Source: Catenulispora sp. MAP5-51
GTDB lineage: Bacteria; Actinomycetota; Actinomycetes; Streptomycetales; Catenulisporaceae
Length of the DNA stretch: 64,000 bases
Reading direction: 5' to 3'
NCBI RefSeq assembly: GCF_041261205.1
Contig: NZ_JBGCCH010000001.1
Span: forward strand, 558,001 to 622,000
Shown here: positions 53,464 to 61,980 of the stretch, in pieces
Numbering within the stretch: position 1 is the stretch's first letter
Layout of the letters: every line of letters starts with the position of its first letter
Made by a program: the position numbers and the translations under genes
The notes under the pieces: model-generated
Told to the model about the DNA's origin: nothing
The model's database searches: none
What the model saw: the letters and a program-made list of their open reading frames with translations, nothing else

Positions 53464-54402
53464 TCAGCCGGTTGTCTGCGGCCCCGGCCCCGGCGCCGGC
53501 ATCGGCAGCGGCATCGGCATCGGCTCCGCATCGATCAGATGCCGCGCCTGGAACCCCAGCAGCCGCTGCGCCGCGCGCAGGTCCAGTGGTGCGGCGCGGC
53601 CGGGCAACGGGGCGCGCACCTCGGTGTCGGGGTGGTAGGCCGCGAGCAAATCAGCGGTCGGATACGGCACGAGGGTGTCCGGGGCTGCTACGAACAGCTT
53701 GTGGAACCCTTGCAGGGGAACGGTCAGGGCCAGCCATGCCGCCTCCGCCGCGTCGCGTACGTCCAGATACGTCCACAGCTCGGGTGCGCCGTTCGCCGGG
53801 TCGGCGGTGAGGAGTGGGAGGCGCCAGGCGGCGCGTTGGGCGTCGCTGATGAAGGGGAAGCGGAGGGCGACCACGTCCATGCCGTGGCGGCGTGCCATCA
53901 TCTGCGCGGTGGCCTCGTCCACCTGCTTGGACAGGCCGTAGGGGTCCTCGATCTGGAGCGGGGCGTCCTCGTCGACGGGTACGTACGCCGGGTGGAGTGT
54001 GCGGCGGGCCCAGGGCAGGCCGAGGATCGAGAGGCTGCTGGCGATCACCGCTCGGCGTACGCCCTGGCTACCGGCCTCCTCCAGCACGGTGAAGGTGGCT
54101 TGGGTGTTGCCGCCGAACACCTCCAGCGCGGTGCCGTGGTTGGGGGTGGGCAGCGCGGCCAGGTGCATCACGGCGTCGACGTCGGCCAGGGCTCGGCGGA
54201 CCGGGGCCGGGTCGGCCGCGTCGCCGACGACGACCCGGTCGGCGCCGAGCTCTGCCAGGTCGCCGGGGTCGTCCAGGACCAGGGCGGTGACCGCGGCGCC
54301 GTGGTCGGCGAAGGCGCGGGTGACGACCCGGCCGACCAGGCCCGCGGCCCCGGTCACCAGGATCCGCCGGGGCGCGGGCGGCTCCGGGGCTTCCGCGCTC
54401 AC
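53464..54402 (-). CDS. NAD-dependent epimerase/dehydratase (extended SDR)
   Basis: A 312-residue Rossmann-fold protein. RILVTGAAGLVGRVVTRAFAD is the nucleotide-binding motif (TGxxGxxG), VMHLAALPTP the DHLA-like motif, and DPYGLSKQVDEA carries the catalytic YxxxK. A Pro/Met-rich tail ends the protein. GTG 54402 overlaps the sugar-acid dehydratase stop as GTGA, so the two are translated together and probably act in the same sugar or sugar-acid pathway. The exact substrate is not visible. Confidence 0.87.
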   Translation of the reverse strand: MSAEAPEPPAPRRILVTGAAGLVGRVVTRAFADHGAAVTALVLDDPGDLAELGADRVVVGDAADPAPVRRALADVDAVMHLAALPTPNHGTALEVFGGNTQATFTVLEEAGSQGVRRAVIASSLSILGLPWARRTLHPAYVPVDEDAPLQIEDPYGLSKQVDEATAQMMARRHGMDVVALRFPFISDAQRAAWRLPLLTADPANGAPELWTYLDVRDAAEAAWLALTVPLQGFHKLFVAAPDTLVPYPTADLLAAYHPDTEVRAPLPGRAAPLDLRAAQRLLGFQARHLIDAEPMPMPLPMPAPGPGPQTTG

Positions 54403-55688
54403 GGGGCCTCCAGCCCGCCATCGGGACGTCGCACCCCGGCCGACCAACGCTCGTGCAGGAACTTCACCGGCGGATGCTCGGCGGCCGCGCGCTCGTCGAT
54501 CTCGATGCCCCAGCCCGGCTTCTCGGAGGGGTACATGTAGCCCTCGCGCACGACCGGCGTGCCCGGGAAGACCTCGTGGGTGGCGTCGTTGTACGTATGA
54601 GACTCCTGATATCCGAAAGCCGGGGTGCTGATGTCCACGGCCAGGTTCGCCGCGACGCCGATCGGGGAGACGTCCGCCGGGGAATGGAACGCGGTGCGCA
54701 CGCCGAGCAGTTCGCACAGTGCGACGATCTTGCGGGTCGGGGTCAGGCCGCCGACCGAGGAGGTGTGCAGGCGCAGCAGGTCGACGCCGCCGTCGCGGAC
54801 CAGCCGGACCGCGTCGGGCACGGAGCCGAGCTGTTCGCCCACTGCGATCGGGACCGGGGAGGCTGCGCACACCTCGGGCAGGCGGTCGTAGAGCTCGGGG
54901 GCGATGACGTCCTCCAGGAACGACAGCCGGTAGGGCTCCAGGGCGCGCGCCAGGACCACGGCCTGCTTGGGGGTCAGGCGGCTGTGGACGTCGTGCATCA
55001 GGTTGACGTCCTCGCCCAGGCGGTCGCGGGCCGCGGCGAACAGGCGCGGGGCGTCGCGCAGGTACTGCTCGACGGCCCAGCCGTCCGGGTGCGGCGAGCG
55101 CGGGTAGCCGCCGCGGGTGCCGGGCGCGCCGTAGGTGCCCAGGCCCGGGCCGCCGACCTGGAGGCGCACGTTGCGATAGCCCTCGGACAGCAGCTGCTCG
55201 GCCTCGTCGAGGGCGTCCTGGATGCTGCCGCCGGCGGCGTGGGAGTAGACCTCGACGGCCGAGCGGCTGCGACCGCCGAGCAGTTCGTACACCGGCATGC
55301 CGGCGCGCTTGCCGGCGATGTCCCACAGCGCCTGGTCCAGGCCGGACAGGGCGTTGTTGAGGACCGGCCCGTTACGCCAGTACGAGGAGTAGTGGATCAG
55401 GCGGGTGATGTCCTCGATGTCGGCCGGGTGCCGGCCCACCGCCAGCGGTCCGACGTGCTCGTCGACCGCGGCGGCCACCGCGGCGTAGCGCTGGGTGAAG
55501 GTGGCGCAGCCCAGGCCGTACAGACCGTCCTCGGAGGTGTCGACGCGCACCACCACCAGCGGCTGGCCCTCGGGCGCGGTGACGACGGCCCGGACGCGGG
55601 TGATCCGCAGGGCGTCGCGGGCCGGCCACGGGGGCTGGGCCTGAGGGAGGGCTCCGGAGGGGTCGAGCAGGCGGTTCGGATCGTTCAC
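54399..55688 (-). CDS. Enolase-superfamily sugar-acid dehydratase (mannonate/galactonate dehydratase-like, ManD group)
   Basis: A 429-residue dehydratase. The metal ligands Asp233 (MHDVHSRLTPKQAV), Glu259 (FLEDVIAPE) and Glu285 (GEQLG) are spaced 26 and 26 residues apart, exactly as in characterised ManD enzymes, and His235 follows the Asp by two. The HSPADVSPIGVAANL and HYSSYWRNGPVLNNALSGLDQALWDIAGKRAGMPVYELLGG segments also fit. It should dehydrate an aldonic acid such as D-mannonate or D-gluconate to a 2-keto-3-deoxy acid. GTG 55688 starts the gene. A LacI gene is divergent, with a perfect palindrome between them. Confidence 0.88.
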   Translation of the reverse strand: MNDPNRLLDPSGALPQAQPPWPARDALRITRVRAVVTAPEGQPLVVVRVDTSEDGLYGLGCATFTQRYAAVAAAVDEHVGPLAVGRHPADIEDITRLIHYSSYWRNGPVLNNALSGLDQALWDIAGKRAGMPVYELLGGRSRSAVEVYSHAAGGSIQDALDEAEQLLSEGYRNVRLQVGGPGLGTYGAPGTRGGYPRSPHPDGWAVEQYLRDAPRLFAAARDRLGEDVNLMHDVHSRLTPKQAVVLARALEPYRLSFLEDVIAPELYDRLPEVCAASPVPIAVGEQLGSVPDAVRLVRDGGVDLLRLHTSSVGGLTPTRKIVALCELLGVRTAFHSPADVSPIGVAANLAVDISTPAFGYQESHTYNDATHEVFPGTPVVREGYMYPSEKPGWGIEIDERAAAEHPPVKFLHERWSAGVRRPDGGLEAP

Positions 55689-55745
55689 GGTGGGCCTTGG
55701 TCCTTTCGCGGGGGGGGACCGACGCTTGCGTGCGTTCGCTTGCGC

Positions 55746-55779
55746 GCTGTGGCTTGCGTGCTGTGGCTTGCGTGCTGTG
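55746..55779. repeat. 14-bp direct repeat in the sugar-acid operon promoter region
   Basis: GCTGTGGCTTGCGT occurs twice in tandem (55746-55759, 55760-55773) followed by a partial third copy that runs into the CAAAACGTTTTG operator. Confidence 0.75.
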
Positions 55780-55791
55780 CAAAACGTTTTG
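55780..55791. promoter_or_regulatory. Perfect LacI-type operator CAAAACGTTTTG
   Basis: A perfect 12-bp palindrome with the central CG typical of LacI/GalR sites, located 91 bp upstream of the dehydratase start and 63 bp upstream of the divergent LacI start. Confidence 0.75.
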
Positions 55792-55853
55792 TAACCTGGC
55801 GCCAGTAGGATCGCACCGGTCTGCGAACGTGTCAACGAAGATCGGAGGGCCCA

Positions 55854-56870
55854 GTGCCGCAGCAGGGCCGCAAACGGCACGTCAGCATCACCGACGTCGC
55901 CGCCCGGGCGGGGGTCAGCATCACCACGGTCTCGCACGTGCTGTCCGGGCAGCGGCCGGTGTCGGCGGCGACCACCGCGAAGGTCCAGCAGGTGATCGCA
56001 GAGCTCGGCTACGAGCCGAACCGGCTGGCCCGCGGCCTGCGGCTGCGGCGCACCGACACCGTGGCCCTGGTGATCCCCGACATCACGAACCCGTTCTACC
56101 CGCAGATCGCACGCGGGCTGCAGAACGTCCTCGGCCCGGCGGGCGTGCAGGTCCTGGTCACCAGTACCGACGCCGACCCGGCGGCCGAGGAGGCGGCGGT
56201 CCAGCAGATGATCACCCGCCGCGTCGACGGCCTGGCCTTCGCCGGCTACCAGACCGACCACCGCCGGGTCGCCGCCGCGGCCGAGGTCGGCATCCCGGTG
56301 GTCCTGCTCGGCGGCCGCACGACACGCCCCGGCATCGACGTGGTCAGCTCCGACGACGTGGCCGGCGGCGAGATAGCGGCCGAGTACCTCCTGGGCCGCG
56401 GCTACATCCGCGTCGCGTTCATCACCGGCGCCGAGCGTGTCGGCGCCCCCGCCAACCGCGTCCTGGGCTACCGCCACGCGCTGCGCGAGGCGGGCATGAC
56501 GTTCGCGCCCTCGCTGGTGGTCCGCGAGGAGATCAGCCGCGACGGCGGGGCCCGCGCGATGCGGCAGCTGCTGGCGCTGCGCCGGCCGCCGGACGCGGTG
56601 CTGTGCACGAACGACATGGTCGCTCTCGGCGCCCTCGACGGCGCGAAGGCGCAAGGGCTGCGAGTACCTCAGGACGTGGCGGTGATGGGCTTCGACGACA
56701 TCGAGATCGCCGCGCTGACCACGCCGGCGCTGACCACGGTGTCGATCCGGCCCCTGGAGCAGGGCGAGGCGATCGGGCGGCTGCTGCTGGGGCGGCTGGA
56801 CGGATCGGCGCCCCGGGGGGCACAGCGGATCCTGTTCGATCCAGCGGTGGTGCACCGGGATTCGGCGTGA
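55854..56870 (+). CDS. LacI/GalR family regulator of the sugar-acid genes
   Basis: A 338-residue regulator from GTG 55854 with GGAGG about 7 nt upstream. The DNA-binding head is VSITDVAARAGVSITTVSHVLSGQRPVSAATTAKVQQVIAELGYEPNRLARGL. The sensor domain shows VALVIPDITNPFYPQIARGLQ and VMGFDDIEIAALTTPALTTV. It is divergent from the dehydratase/epimerase operon and probably binds CAAAACGTTTTG between them, repressing until a sugar acid or its precursor is present (inferred). Confidence 0.92.
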   Translation: MPQQGRKRHVSITDVAARAGVSITTVSHVLSGQRPVSAATTAKVQQVIAELGYEPNRLARGLRLRRTDTVALVIPDITNPFYPQIARGLQNVLGPAGVQVLVTSTDADPAAEEAAVQQMITRRVDGLAFAGYQTDHRRVAAAAEVGIPVVLLGGRTTRPGIDVVSSDDVAGGEIAAEYLLGRGYIRVAFITGAERVGAPANRVLGYRHALREAGMTFAPSLVVREEISRDGGARAMRQLLALRRPPDAVLCTNDMVALGALDGAKAQGLRVPQDVAVMGFDDIEIAALTTPALTTVSIRPLEQGEAIGRLLLGRLDGSAPRGAQRILFDPAVVHRDSA

Positions 56871-56913
56871 GACCCGCCGACCTCGGGCCGACGGAGCGAT
56901 GCCGATACGGCTC

Positions 56914-57063
56914 CTAGAGCGCGAACACGATCAGGAAGAGCAGAGACGCCACCAGCCAGGAGATCACCAGCAGCGGCACCACCGCGGTGACGGCGATGAT
57001 GCCCGCGAACAGCGGCAAGGACCACCAGTCGCTGTCCAGCCCACGCGACACGCCGGCCGGCAC
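56914..57063 (-). CDS. Candidate 49-residue membrane protein
   Basis: GTG 57063 to TAG 56914-56916 encodes a short charged head (PAGVSRGLDSDWWS) followed by two hydrophobic stretches (LPLFAGIIAVTAVVPLL and VISWLVASLLFLIVFAL) reaching the C-terminus. Third positions are G/C-rich. GGAGG (57080-57076) lies 12 nt before the start, rather far. It follows the LacI gene tail-to-tail. Hypothetical; it could also be a gene remnant. Confidence 0.45.
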   Translation of the reverse strand: MPAGVSRGLDSDWWSLPLFAGIIAVTAVVPLLVISWLVASLLFLIVFAL

Positions 57064-57157
57064 CGCACCGCGGATCCTCCGGTTCTGCTCTGATGTTGCG
57101 TGTTGCCCCGGATCGGCAGCTACTACCGGGGACCGTTTTCGCCGGGCGAAAGCAGAC

Positions 57158-57192
57158 GAGTCCCGTGGCGGTACACAGCCGCCACGGGACTC
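57158..57192. terminator. Strong terminator hairpin downstream of the MMPL gene
   Basis: GAGTCCCGTGGCGG (57158-57171) pairs perfectly with CCGCCACGGGACTC (57179-57192) over a 7-nt loop, 130 bp past the MMPL stop in the leftward direction. It also insulates the small membrane-protein gene. Confidence 0.8.
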
Positions 57193-57321
57193 ACCACATC
57201 GGTTGATGCCGGCACTCGGGGGGTGTGTGCCGTCAACCTATGCGAGATAGTAGCAGTGTTCGAAGATGGCGCGGAGGCGGCGATTTGAGTGATGCCACGG
57301 CGATCGCCGCCGCCGGCGCCC

Positions 57322-59532
57322 TCAGCGTCGCGAGGTCGCCCCCGCCGCCCCGTACTCCGGCTCTCCGGCTGCGCCTGGGGCGGCCGGGGTGCGTACCGCG
57401 TCGGCGCGGCCGGGCCACCAGGCGGCGTGGCCGACCAGGGCGGTGATGGCCGGGGTGAAGAACATCGACATCACGAAGGCGGCGATCGCGATGCCCGCCG
57501 AGATCGCGAAGCCCATCTGGGTCAGCGTCGACTGGCCGGCCAGCATCAGCGAGGCGAAGGAGCCGGCCAGGATCAGGCCCGCCGCGCCGATGGTCGGGCC
57601 GGCGTGGCGTACGGCTTCGGCGGCTGCCGCCCGGGGGTCGCGGCCGGCGCGGGCTTCTTCGCGCAGGCGGGTGATCATCAGGATGTTGTAGTCCGTGCCC
57701 AGGGCCACCACGAACATGTACATGATGACCGGGAGCATGAAGATCAGGCCGTTGTTGCCGCCGGAGTTCTGGAACAGGAGCACCGTCGCGCCGAGGGTGG
57801 CGCCGAAGCCCAGGCCGACCGAGGCCATCAGATACAGCGGTGCCACCATCGAGCGCAGGACCAGGCCGAGAATCAGGGTGATGATGATCGCCGCGACCGG
57901 GAACACGACCGCGTAGTCGTGGTTCACCGCCTTGTTGATGTCGACGAAGACCGCCGTGGTCCCGCCGACCAACGCCGAGGTGCCGGCCGGCGCGGCCTGG
58001 TGCGCGGTAGTGCGCAGCGGGCCCTTGACCGTGGCGATCGCGGCGGAGGAGGACGGGTCGTGGTTCAGGGTCACCGAGTACAGCGCCACGGTGCCGGTGC
58101 CGTTCGGGTACGGCGCGGACACCTGGGCCACGCCCGGGACCTTGGCCAGGGTGCCCTGGTAGGAGTCCAGCTCGGCCTGGGTGAGCTTGGCGCCGGTGGT
58201 CGACTGGAGCATCACCTGGCTGGGCATGGTGGCGCCGGCCGAGGAGGCGTCCTGCAGGTTCTTCTGCCACACCGTGGACTCCGAGCTCTTGGCGGTGGAA
58301 CCGCTGGAGAGGTCGAAGGTCGGACGGAAGCTGAAGGCGGCGATCGCCAGGGCGGCCATGACGATGCCGGAGACCGCGGCGAAGCGGGCGGGGTGCCGTC
58401 CCATGGCGCCGCCGATCGCCTTGAAGCGCGCGCCGCGCGGCTCGACCTTCCAGGCCTTGGACGGCCAGAAGACGCGGGTGCCCAGCAGCGACACCACCGA
58501 GGGGATCAGGGTCAGGCCGGCGACCAGGGTGACCGCGACGGCGATGGCCAGGGCCGGGCCCAGGGAGCGGAACAAGCCCAGGGTGGACAGGGTGAGAGCC
58601 ATGAAGGAGACGATCACCGCGCCGCCGGCGGAGACGATCGCCTCGCCGGCCCGGGTGACCGCGCCGGCCACGGCCTGCTTCGGGGTGTCCCCGGCCCGCA
58701 GGCGTTCGCGGTAGCGGAACATGAAGAACAGGATGTAGTCGGTGCCGACCCCGAACAGCACCACGATCAGCATCGAGGTGACCGAGCTGTCGGTCTTCAG
58801 GTCGAAGGCCTTGCTGGCCCAGGCGATCAGGCCGTCGGCGATCTGGGAGACCACGCCGATGGTGATGATCGGCAGCAGCGCGACCACCGGGCTGCGGAAG
58901 ATGATCAGCAGCAGCACCAGGATCAGGCCGATGGTGGCCACGCCGATCAGCGCCTCGGCCTTGTTGCCGGAGGACTGGGAGTCCAGGGTCTGCGCGGCGG
59001 TGCCGGTGATGCCGCCCTTCAGGCTGGTGCCGCCCAGGTCCGACTGCAACTGGACGCGCAGCGCCTTGACCGCGTCGGTCTGCGCCTTGAGCTGCGGGTC
59101 GTTGTCGGTGGGCATCTGCACGCCGATGGTCTGCAGCGCCTTGTTCGGCGCGGGCTGGCCGACCTGCAGCGCCGTGACGTCGGGGATGTGCGCGGCCTGG
59201 AGCTTGGCGCCCAGGGCGGTGACCGCCGCGGAGTCGGCGTCGGTGAGCGCGGCGCCGTCGGCGCGCTCCAGCACGATCATCGCGGCCGGCGCGGCGGCCT
59301 GCGGGAAGGCCGATTCCTGCAGGTTCAAGGCCTGCACCGACTCGTAGTGGCTCGGCAGGAAGCTGGCCTCGTCGGTGGTGGTGGCCAGCTTCGGCGCGAA
59401 GCCGACGACCGCGACCGCGACCACCACCCACGCCGCGATCACCCGCCACGGATGGTGCGCGACCCAGCGGCCCAGAGCGGGGAAGAAACCCCGTTCGGCG
59501 GTGCCGCCGCCCTCCAGCACAGCTTCCTTCAT
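57322..59532 (-). CDS. MMPL family (RND-type) membrane transporter
   Basis: A 736-residue protein with two repeats of one plus five helices around large extracytoplasmic loops. Motifs include WRVIAAWVVVAVAVVGFAPKL (first helix), GVGTDYILFFMFRYRERLRAG and VVALGTDYNILMITRLREEARAG (the conserved GxxxDY in each repeat) and a long loop with Gln/Ala-rich helices. Members export lipids or hydrophobic compounds in actinobacteria. It is divergent from the histidine kinase gene (263 bp apart), suggesting control by that two-component system. Confidence 0.9.
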   Translation of the reverse strand: MKEAVLEGGGTAERGFFPALGRWVAHHPWRVIAAWVVVAVAVVGFAPKLATTTDEASFLPSHYESVQALNLQESAFPQAAAPAAMIVLERADGAALTDADSAAVTALGAKLQAAHIPDVTALQVGQPAPNKALQTIGVQMPTDNDPQLKAQTDAVKALRVQLQSDLGGTSLKGGITGTAAQTLDSQSSGNKAEALIGVATIGLILVLLLIIFRSPVVALLPIITIGVVSQIADGLIAWASKAFDLKTDSSVTSMLIVVLFGVGTDYILFFMFRYRERLRAGDTPKQAVAGAVTRAGEAIVSAGGAVIVSFMALTLSTLGLFRSLGPALAIAVAVTLVAGLTLIPSVVSLLGTRVFWPSKAWKVEPRGARFKAIGGAMGRHPARFAAVSGIVMAALAIAAFSFRPTFDLSSGSTAKSSESTVWQKNLQDASSAGATMPSQVMLQSTTGAKLTQAELDSYQGTLAKVPGVAQVSAPYPNGTGTVALYSVTLNHDPSSSAAIATVKGPLRTTAHQAAPAGTSALVGGTTAVFVDINKAVNHDYAVVFPVAAIIITLILGLVLRSMVAPLYLMASVGLGFGATLGATVLLFQNSGGNNGLIFMLPVIMYMFVVALGTDYNILMITRLREEARAGRDPRAAAAEAVRHAGPTIGAAGLILAGSFASLMLAGQSTLTQMGFAISAGIAIAAFVMSMFFTPAITALVGHAAWWPGRADAVRTPAAPGAAGEPEYGAAGATSRR

Positions 59533-59795
59533 CGTCCTTGTTTCCTCTCCACGCCAGGCGCCGGGACGCGGCTCCGTATAGCCGCTGGGAGCCGACGCAT
59601 GCGGCCGGGCCCGGGATTCGAGCCTAGGGAGGGGGAAAGCGCCGATCGCCGTCCCCGAGTGCCGGATTCGCCCGGACGTGTGGCACCGCGGTACCGGGGC
59701 CGGGCCATCCTCAAGGCGGACGACGCCTGCTCGCGGGTTCGACTATCGTCGTGCTTCGGGCCAGCTCATCGGCCATCCGGAGGTGACGGAGAACC

Positions 59796-61214
59796 ATGGC
59801 GGACCTCCTGGTGAGGCACGACAGCGCGACGATCGCGGCGACTACGGCGACGGCGACGACGGCGAGCGAGACGGCGGCGACAGGCACGCCGGTCGCGGCG
59901 GCCGATCCGGTGCTGGACCCCTCAGCGGCGCCCAGGCCGGCCGGATCGGCGGGACCCGTGGGATCGGCAGGACCGATCGGATCCGCCGGACCGATCGGCC
60001 CCGGCTTCGAATGGCCGCGGGCGGCGCGCCGGGTCCAGGCCGCCTTCCGCGGGCACCCCTACCGGCAGGACGTGGTCCTGGCCCTGGGGATCTTCCTGCT
60101 CACGCTGCTGCCGACGCAGGCCGGCCAGGGCTCGGAGCTCCTGCACGCCTCCCCGCTGCTGGTCGTCACCTCCGTGGTGTCGGCCGCGGCGCTGATCTGG
60201 CGGCGTCCGGCGCCGGTGGCCATGTACTCGGTGGTGCTCGTCTCCTGCACCGTGGAGTGGGCCGCCGCCCTGAGCTCGGCCAGCGACATCAGCTGGATGG
60301 TCTGCCTGTACACGGTGGCCAGATACCGCTCGATGACCATCCTGCGGGTGGCGCTGGCGGCGATCGTGCCGAGCCTGGTGGTGCTGGTGTGGCGGATGGC
60401 GCCGGTGCAGGGCCCGATCCTGGTCTCGCTGTTCTTCCTGGCCACCGGGATCGTGGCCAGCGCGGCGCTGGGCCTGATGGCCCGGGAGCGGCAGGCGCAG
60501 CTGGCGGCGCTGGCCGAGCGTGCGATCCACGCCGAGCAGCAGCGCGAGCAGCGGGCCCGGCTGGCGGTGCTGGCCGAGCGGGCCCGGTTCTCCCGCGAGA
60601 CGCACGACATCGTCGGGCACAGCCTGGCGGTGATCATCGGGCTGTCCGACGGCGGCGCGCGCCAGGTCCAGGCGCATCCAGACCGGGGCCGGGAGGTGTT
60701 CGAGCTGATCGCGGAGACCAGCCGGCAGTCGCTGGCCGACCTGCGGCGCACGCTGGGCGCGCTGCGTGAGGACCGCAGCCTCGACGCGGAGGCGTTCGCT
60801 CCGCAGCCCGGGGTGGCCGACATCTCGGATCTGCTGGAGCGCACGCGTTCGGCCGGGCCCCGGGTGTCGTGCCGGGCCACCGGGGAGACCGCGGCCCTGC
60901 CGCGCAGTCTTCAGTCGGCGATCTATCGGATCGTGCAGGAGTCGCTGACCAACAGCCTCAAGCACGCCGGGCCCGACACCAGCGTCGACGTGGTGATCGA
61001 GGCGGATGCGGAGTCGTTGCGGATGAGTGTGGCCGACAGTGGTCCGGCAAGGTCGGCGGGTCATGCGGGCCCGGCGCGGTCCGGCGGGCAGGGCCTGGCC
61101 GGAGTGCGGGAGCGCGCGGCGCTGGCCGGCGGCCGGGCCGAGGCCGGCCCGAACGAGGCCGGCGGCTGGACCGTCGCCGCCCGGTTCCCGCTGGTGCCGG
61201 CCGGGCAGGCGTGA
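59796..61214 (+). CDS. Sensor histidine kinase, NarL-type (HisKA_3)
   Basis: A 472-residue membrane kinase. An unusual N-terminal ~75 residues are Ala/Thr/Gly/Pro-rich, with GSAGPIGSAGPIG repeats. Four to six helices follow, then the dimerisation helix with His270 in RETHDIVGHSLAVI (most relatives have ELHD). The N-box is YRIVQESLTNSLKHAG and the G-box GQGLAGVRERAALAGG. GGAGGTG and GGAG precede the ATG. It is coupled to the response-regulator gene (GTGA overlap). The signal is unknown; the MMPL transporter is a plausible target. Confidence 0.9.
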   Translation: MADLLVRHDSATIAATTATATTASETAATGTPVAAADPVLDPSAAPRPAGSAGPVGSAGPIGSAGPIGPGFEWPRAARRVQAAFRGHPYRQDVVLALGIFLLTLLPTQAGQGSELLHASPLLVVTSVVSAAALIWRRPAPVAMYSVVLVSCTVEWAAALSSASDISWMVCLYTVARYRSMTILRVALAAIVPSLVVLVWRMAPVQGPILVSLFFLATGIVASAALGLMARERQAQLAALAERAIHAEQQREQRARLAVLAERARFSRETHDIVGHSLAVIIGLSDGGARQVQAHPDRGREVFELIAETSRQSLADLRRTLGALREDRSLDAEAFAPQPGVADISDLLERTRSAGPRVSCRATGETAALPRSLQSAIYRIVQESLTNSLKHAGPDTSVDVVIEADAESLRMSVADSGPARSAGHAGPARSGGQGLAGVRERAALAGGRAEAGPNEAGGWTVAARFPLVPAGQA

Positions 61215-61897
61215 GCGCGGCGATGACCAGTGTCCTGATCGTCGACGACCAGCCGTTGCAGCGCATGGGTTTCCGCATGGTGCTGGAGACCGAGCCCGGC
61301 GTGAGCGTGGCCGGGGAGGCCGAGAACGGGATCGAGGCCGTGCGCCGCGCCGCGGAGCTGTCCCCGGACGTGGTCCTGATGGACATCCGCATGCCGGGCA
61401 TGGACGGGATCGAGGCGACGCGGCGGATCACGGCCTCCGGCGGACGCTCGCGGGTCCTGGTGCTCACCACGTTCGACCTCGACGAGTACGTCTACGCCGC
61501 GTTGCAGGCCGGGGCCAGCGGATTCCTGCTGAAGGACGCCCGCCCGGACGAGCTGCTGGCCGGGATCCGGGCGGTCGCGGTCGGCGACGCGGTGGTGGCC
61601 CCGGCGCTGACCCGGCGGCTGCTGGCCAGTTTCGCCAAGGCGATGCCCGGGGCCGCCGGGGCCGGGCGCCAGGCCGCCGACGACCCGCGGCTGAGCGCCC
61701 TGACCGAGCGGGAGCTGGAAGTGCTGCGGGTGGTGGCGGCCGGGCTGACGAACACCGAGATCGCGCAGAAGCTGCATCTGTCCGAGTCCACGGTGAAGAC
61801 GCACGTCAGCCGGGCCATGGCGAAGATCGGCGCGCGCGACCGGGTGCAGGCGGTGATCATCGCCTACGACGTCGGGCTGGTGGATCCGCGCGGCTGA
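61211..61897 (+). CDS. Response regulator, NarL/FixJ family
   Basis: A 228-residue regulator. The receiver domain has VDDQPLQRMGFRMVLE and the phospho-acceptor Asp58 in VVLMDIRMPGMDG. The LuxR-type helix-turn-helix is LSALTERELEVLRVVAAGLTNTEIAQKLHLSESTVKTHVSRAMAKIGARDRVQAVI. GTG 61211 overlaps the kinase stop as GTGA; an ATG five codons later is the alternative start. It is the partner of the preceding kinase. Confidence 0.93.
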   Translation: MSAAMTSVLIVDDQPLQRMGFRMVLETEPGVSVAGEAENGIEAVRRAAELSPDVVLMDIRMPGMDGIEATRRITASGGRSRVLVLTTFDLDEYVYAALQAGASGFLLKDARPDELLAGIRAVAVGDAVVAPALTRRLLASFAKAMPGAAGAGRQAADDPRLSALTERELEVLRVVAAGLTNTEIAQKLHLSESTVKTHVSRAMAKIGARDRVQAVIIAYDVGLVDPRG

Positions 61898-61906
61898 GGC
61901 GGCGCC

Positions 61907-61980
61907 GGGCTGCCCGATGGCTGGGCTACCCGATAGCCGGGCTACCCGATGGCTGGCCACCCGACAGCCGGCCTACCCGG
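61907..61980. repeat. 16-bp imperfect tandem repeat at a convergent gene end
   Basis: About four and a half copies of GGGCTACCCGATGGCT-like units lie between the response-regulator stop and the flavoenzyme gene; the last unit contains the stop codon (61973-61975) of the latter. Confidence 0.8.
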
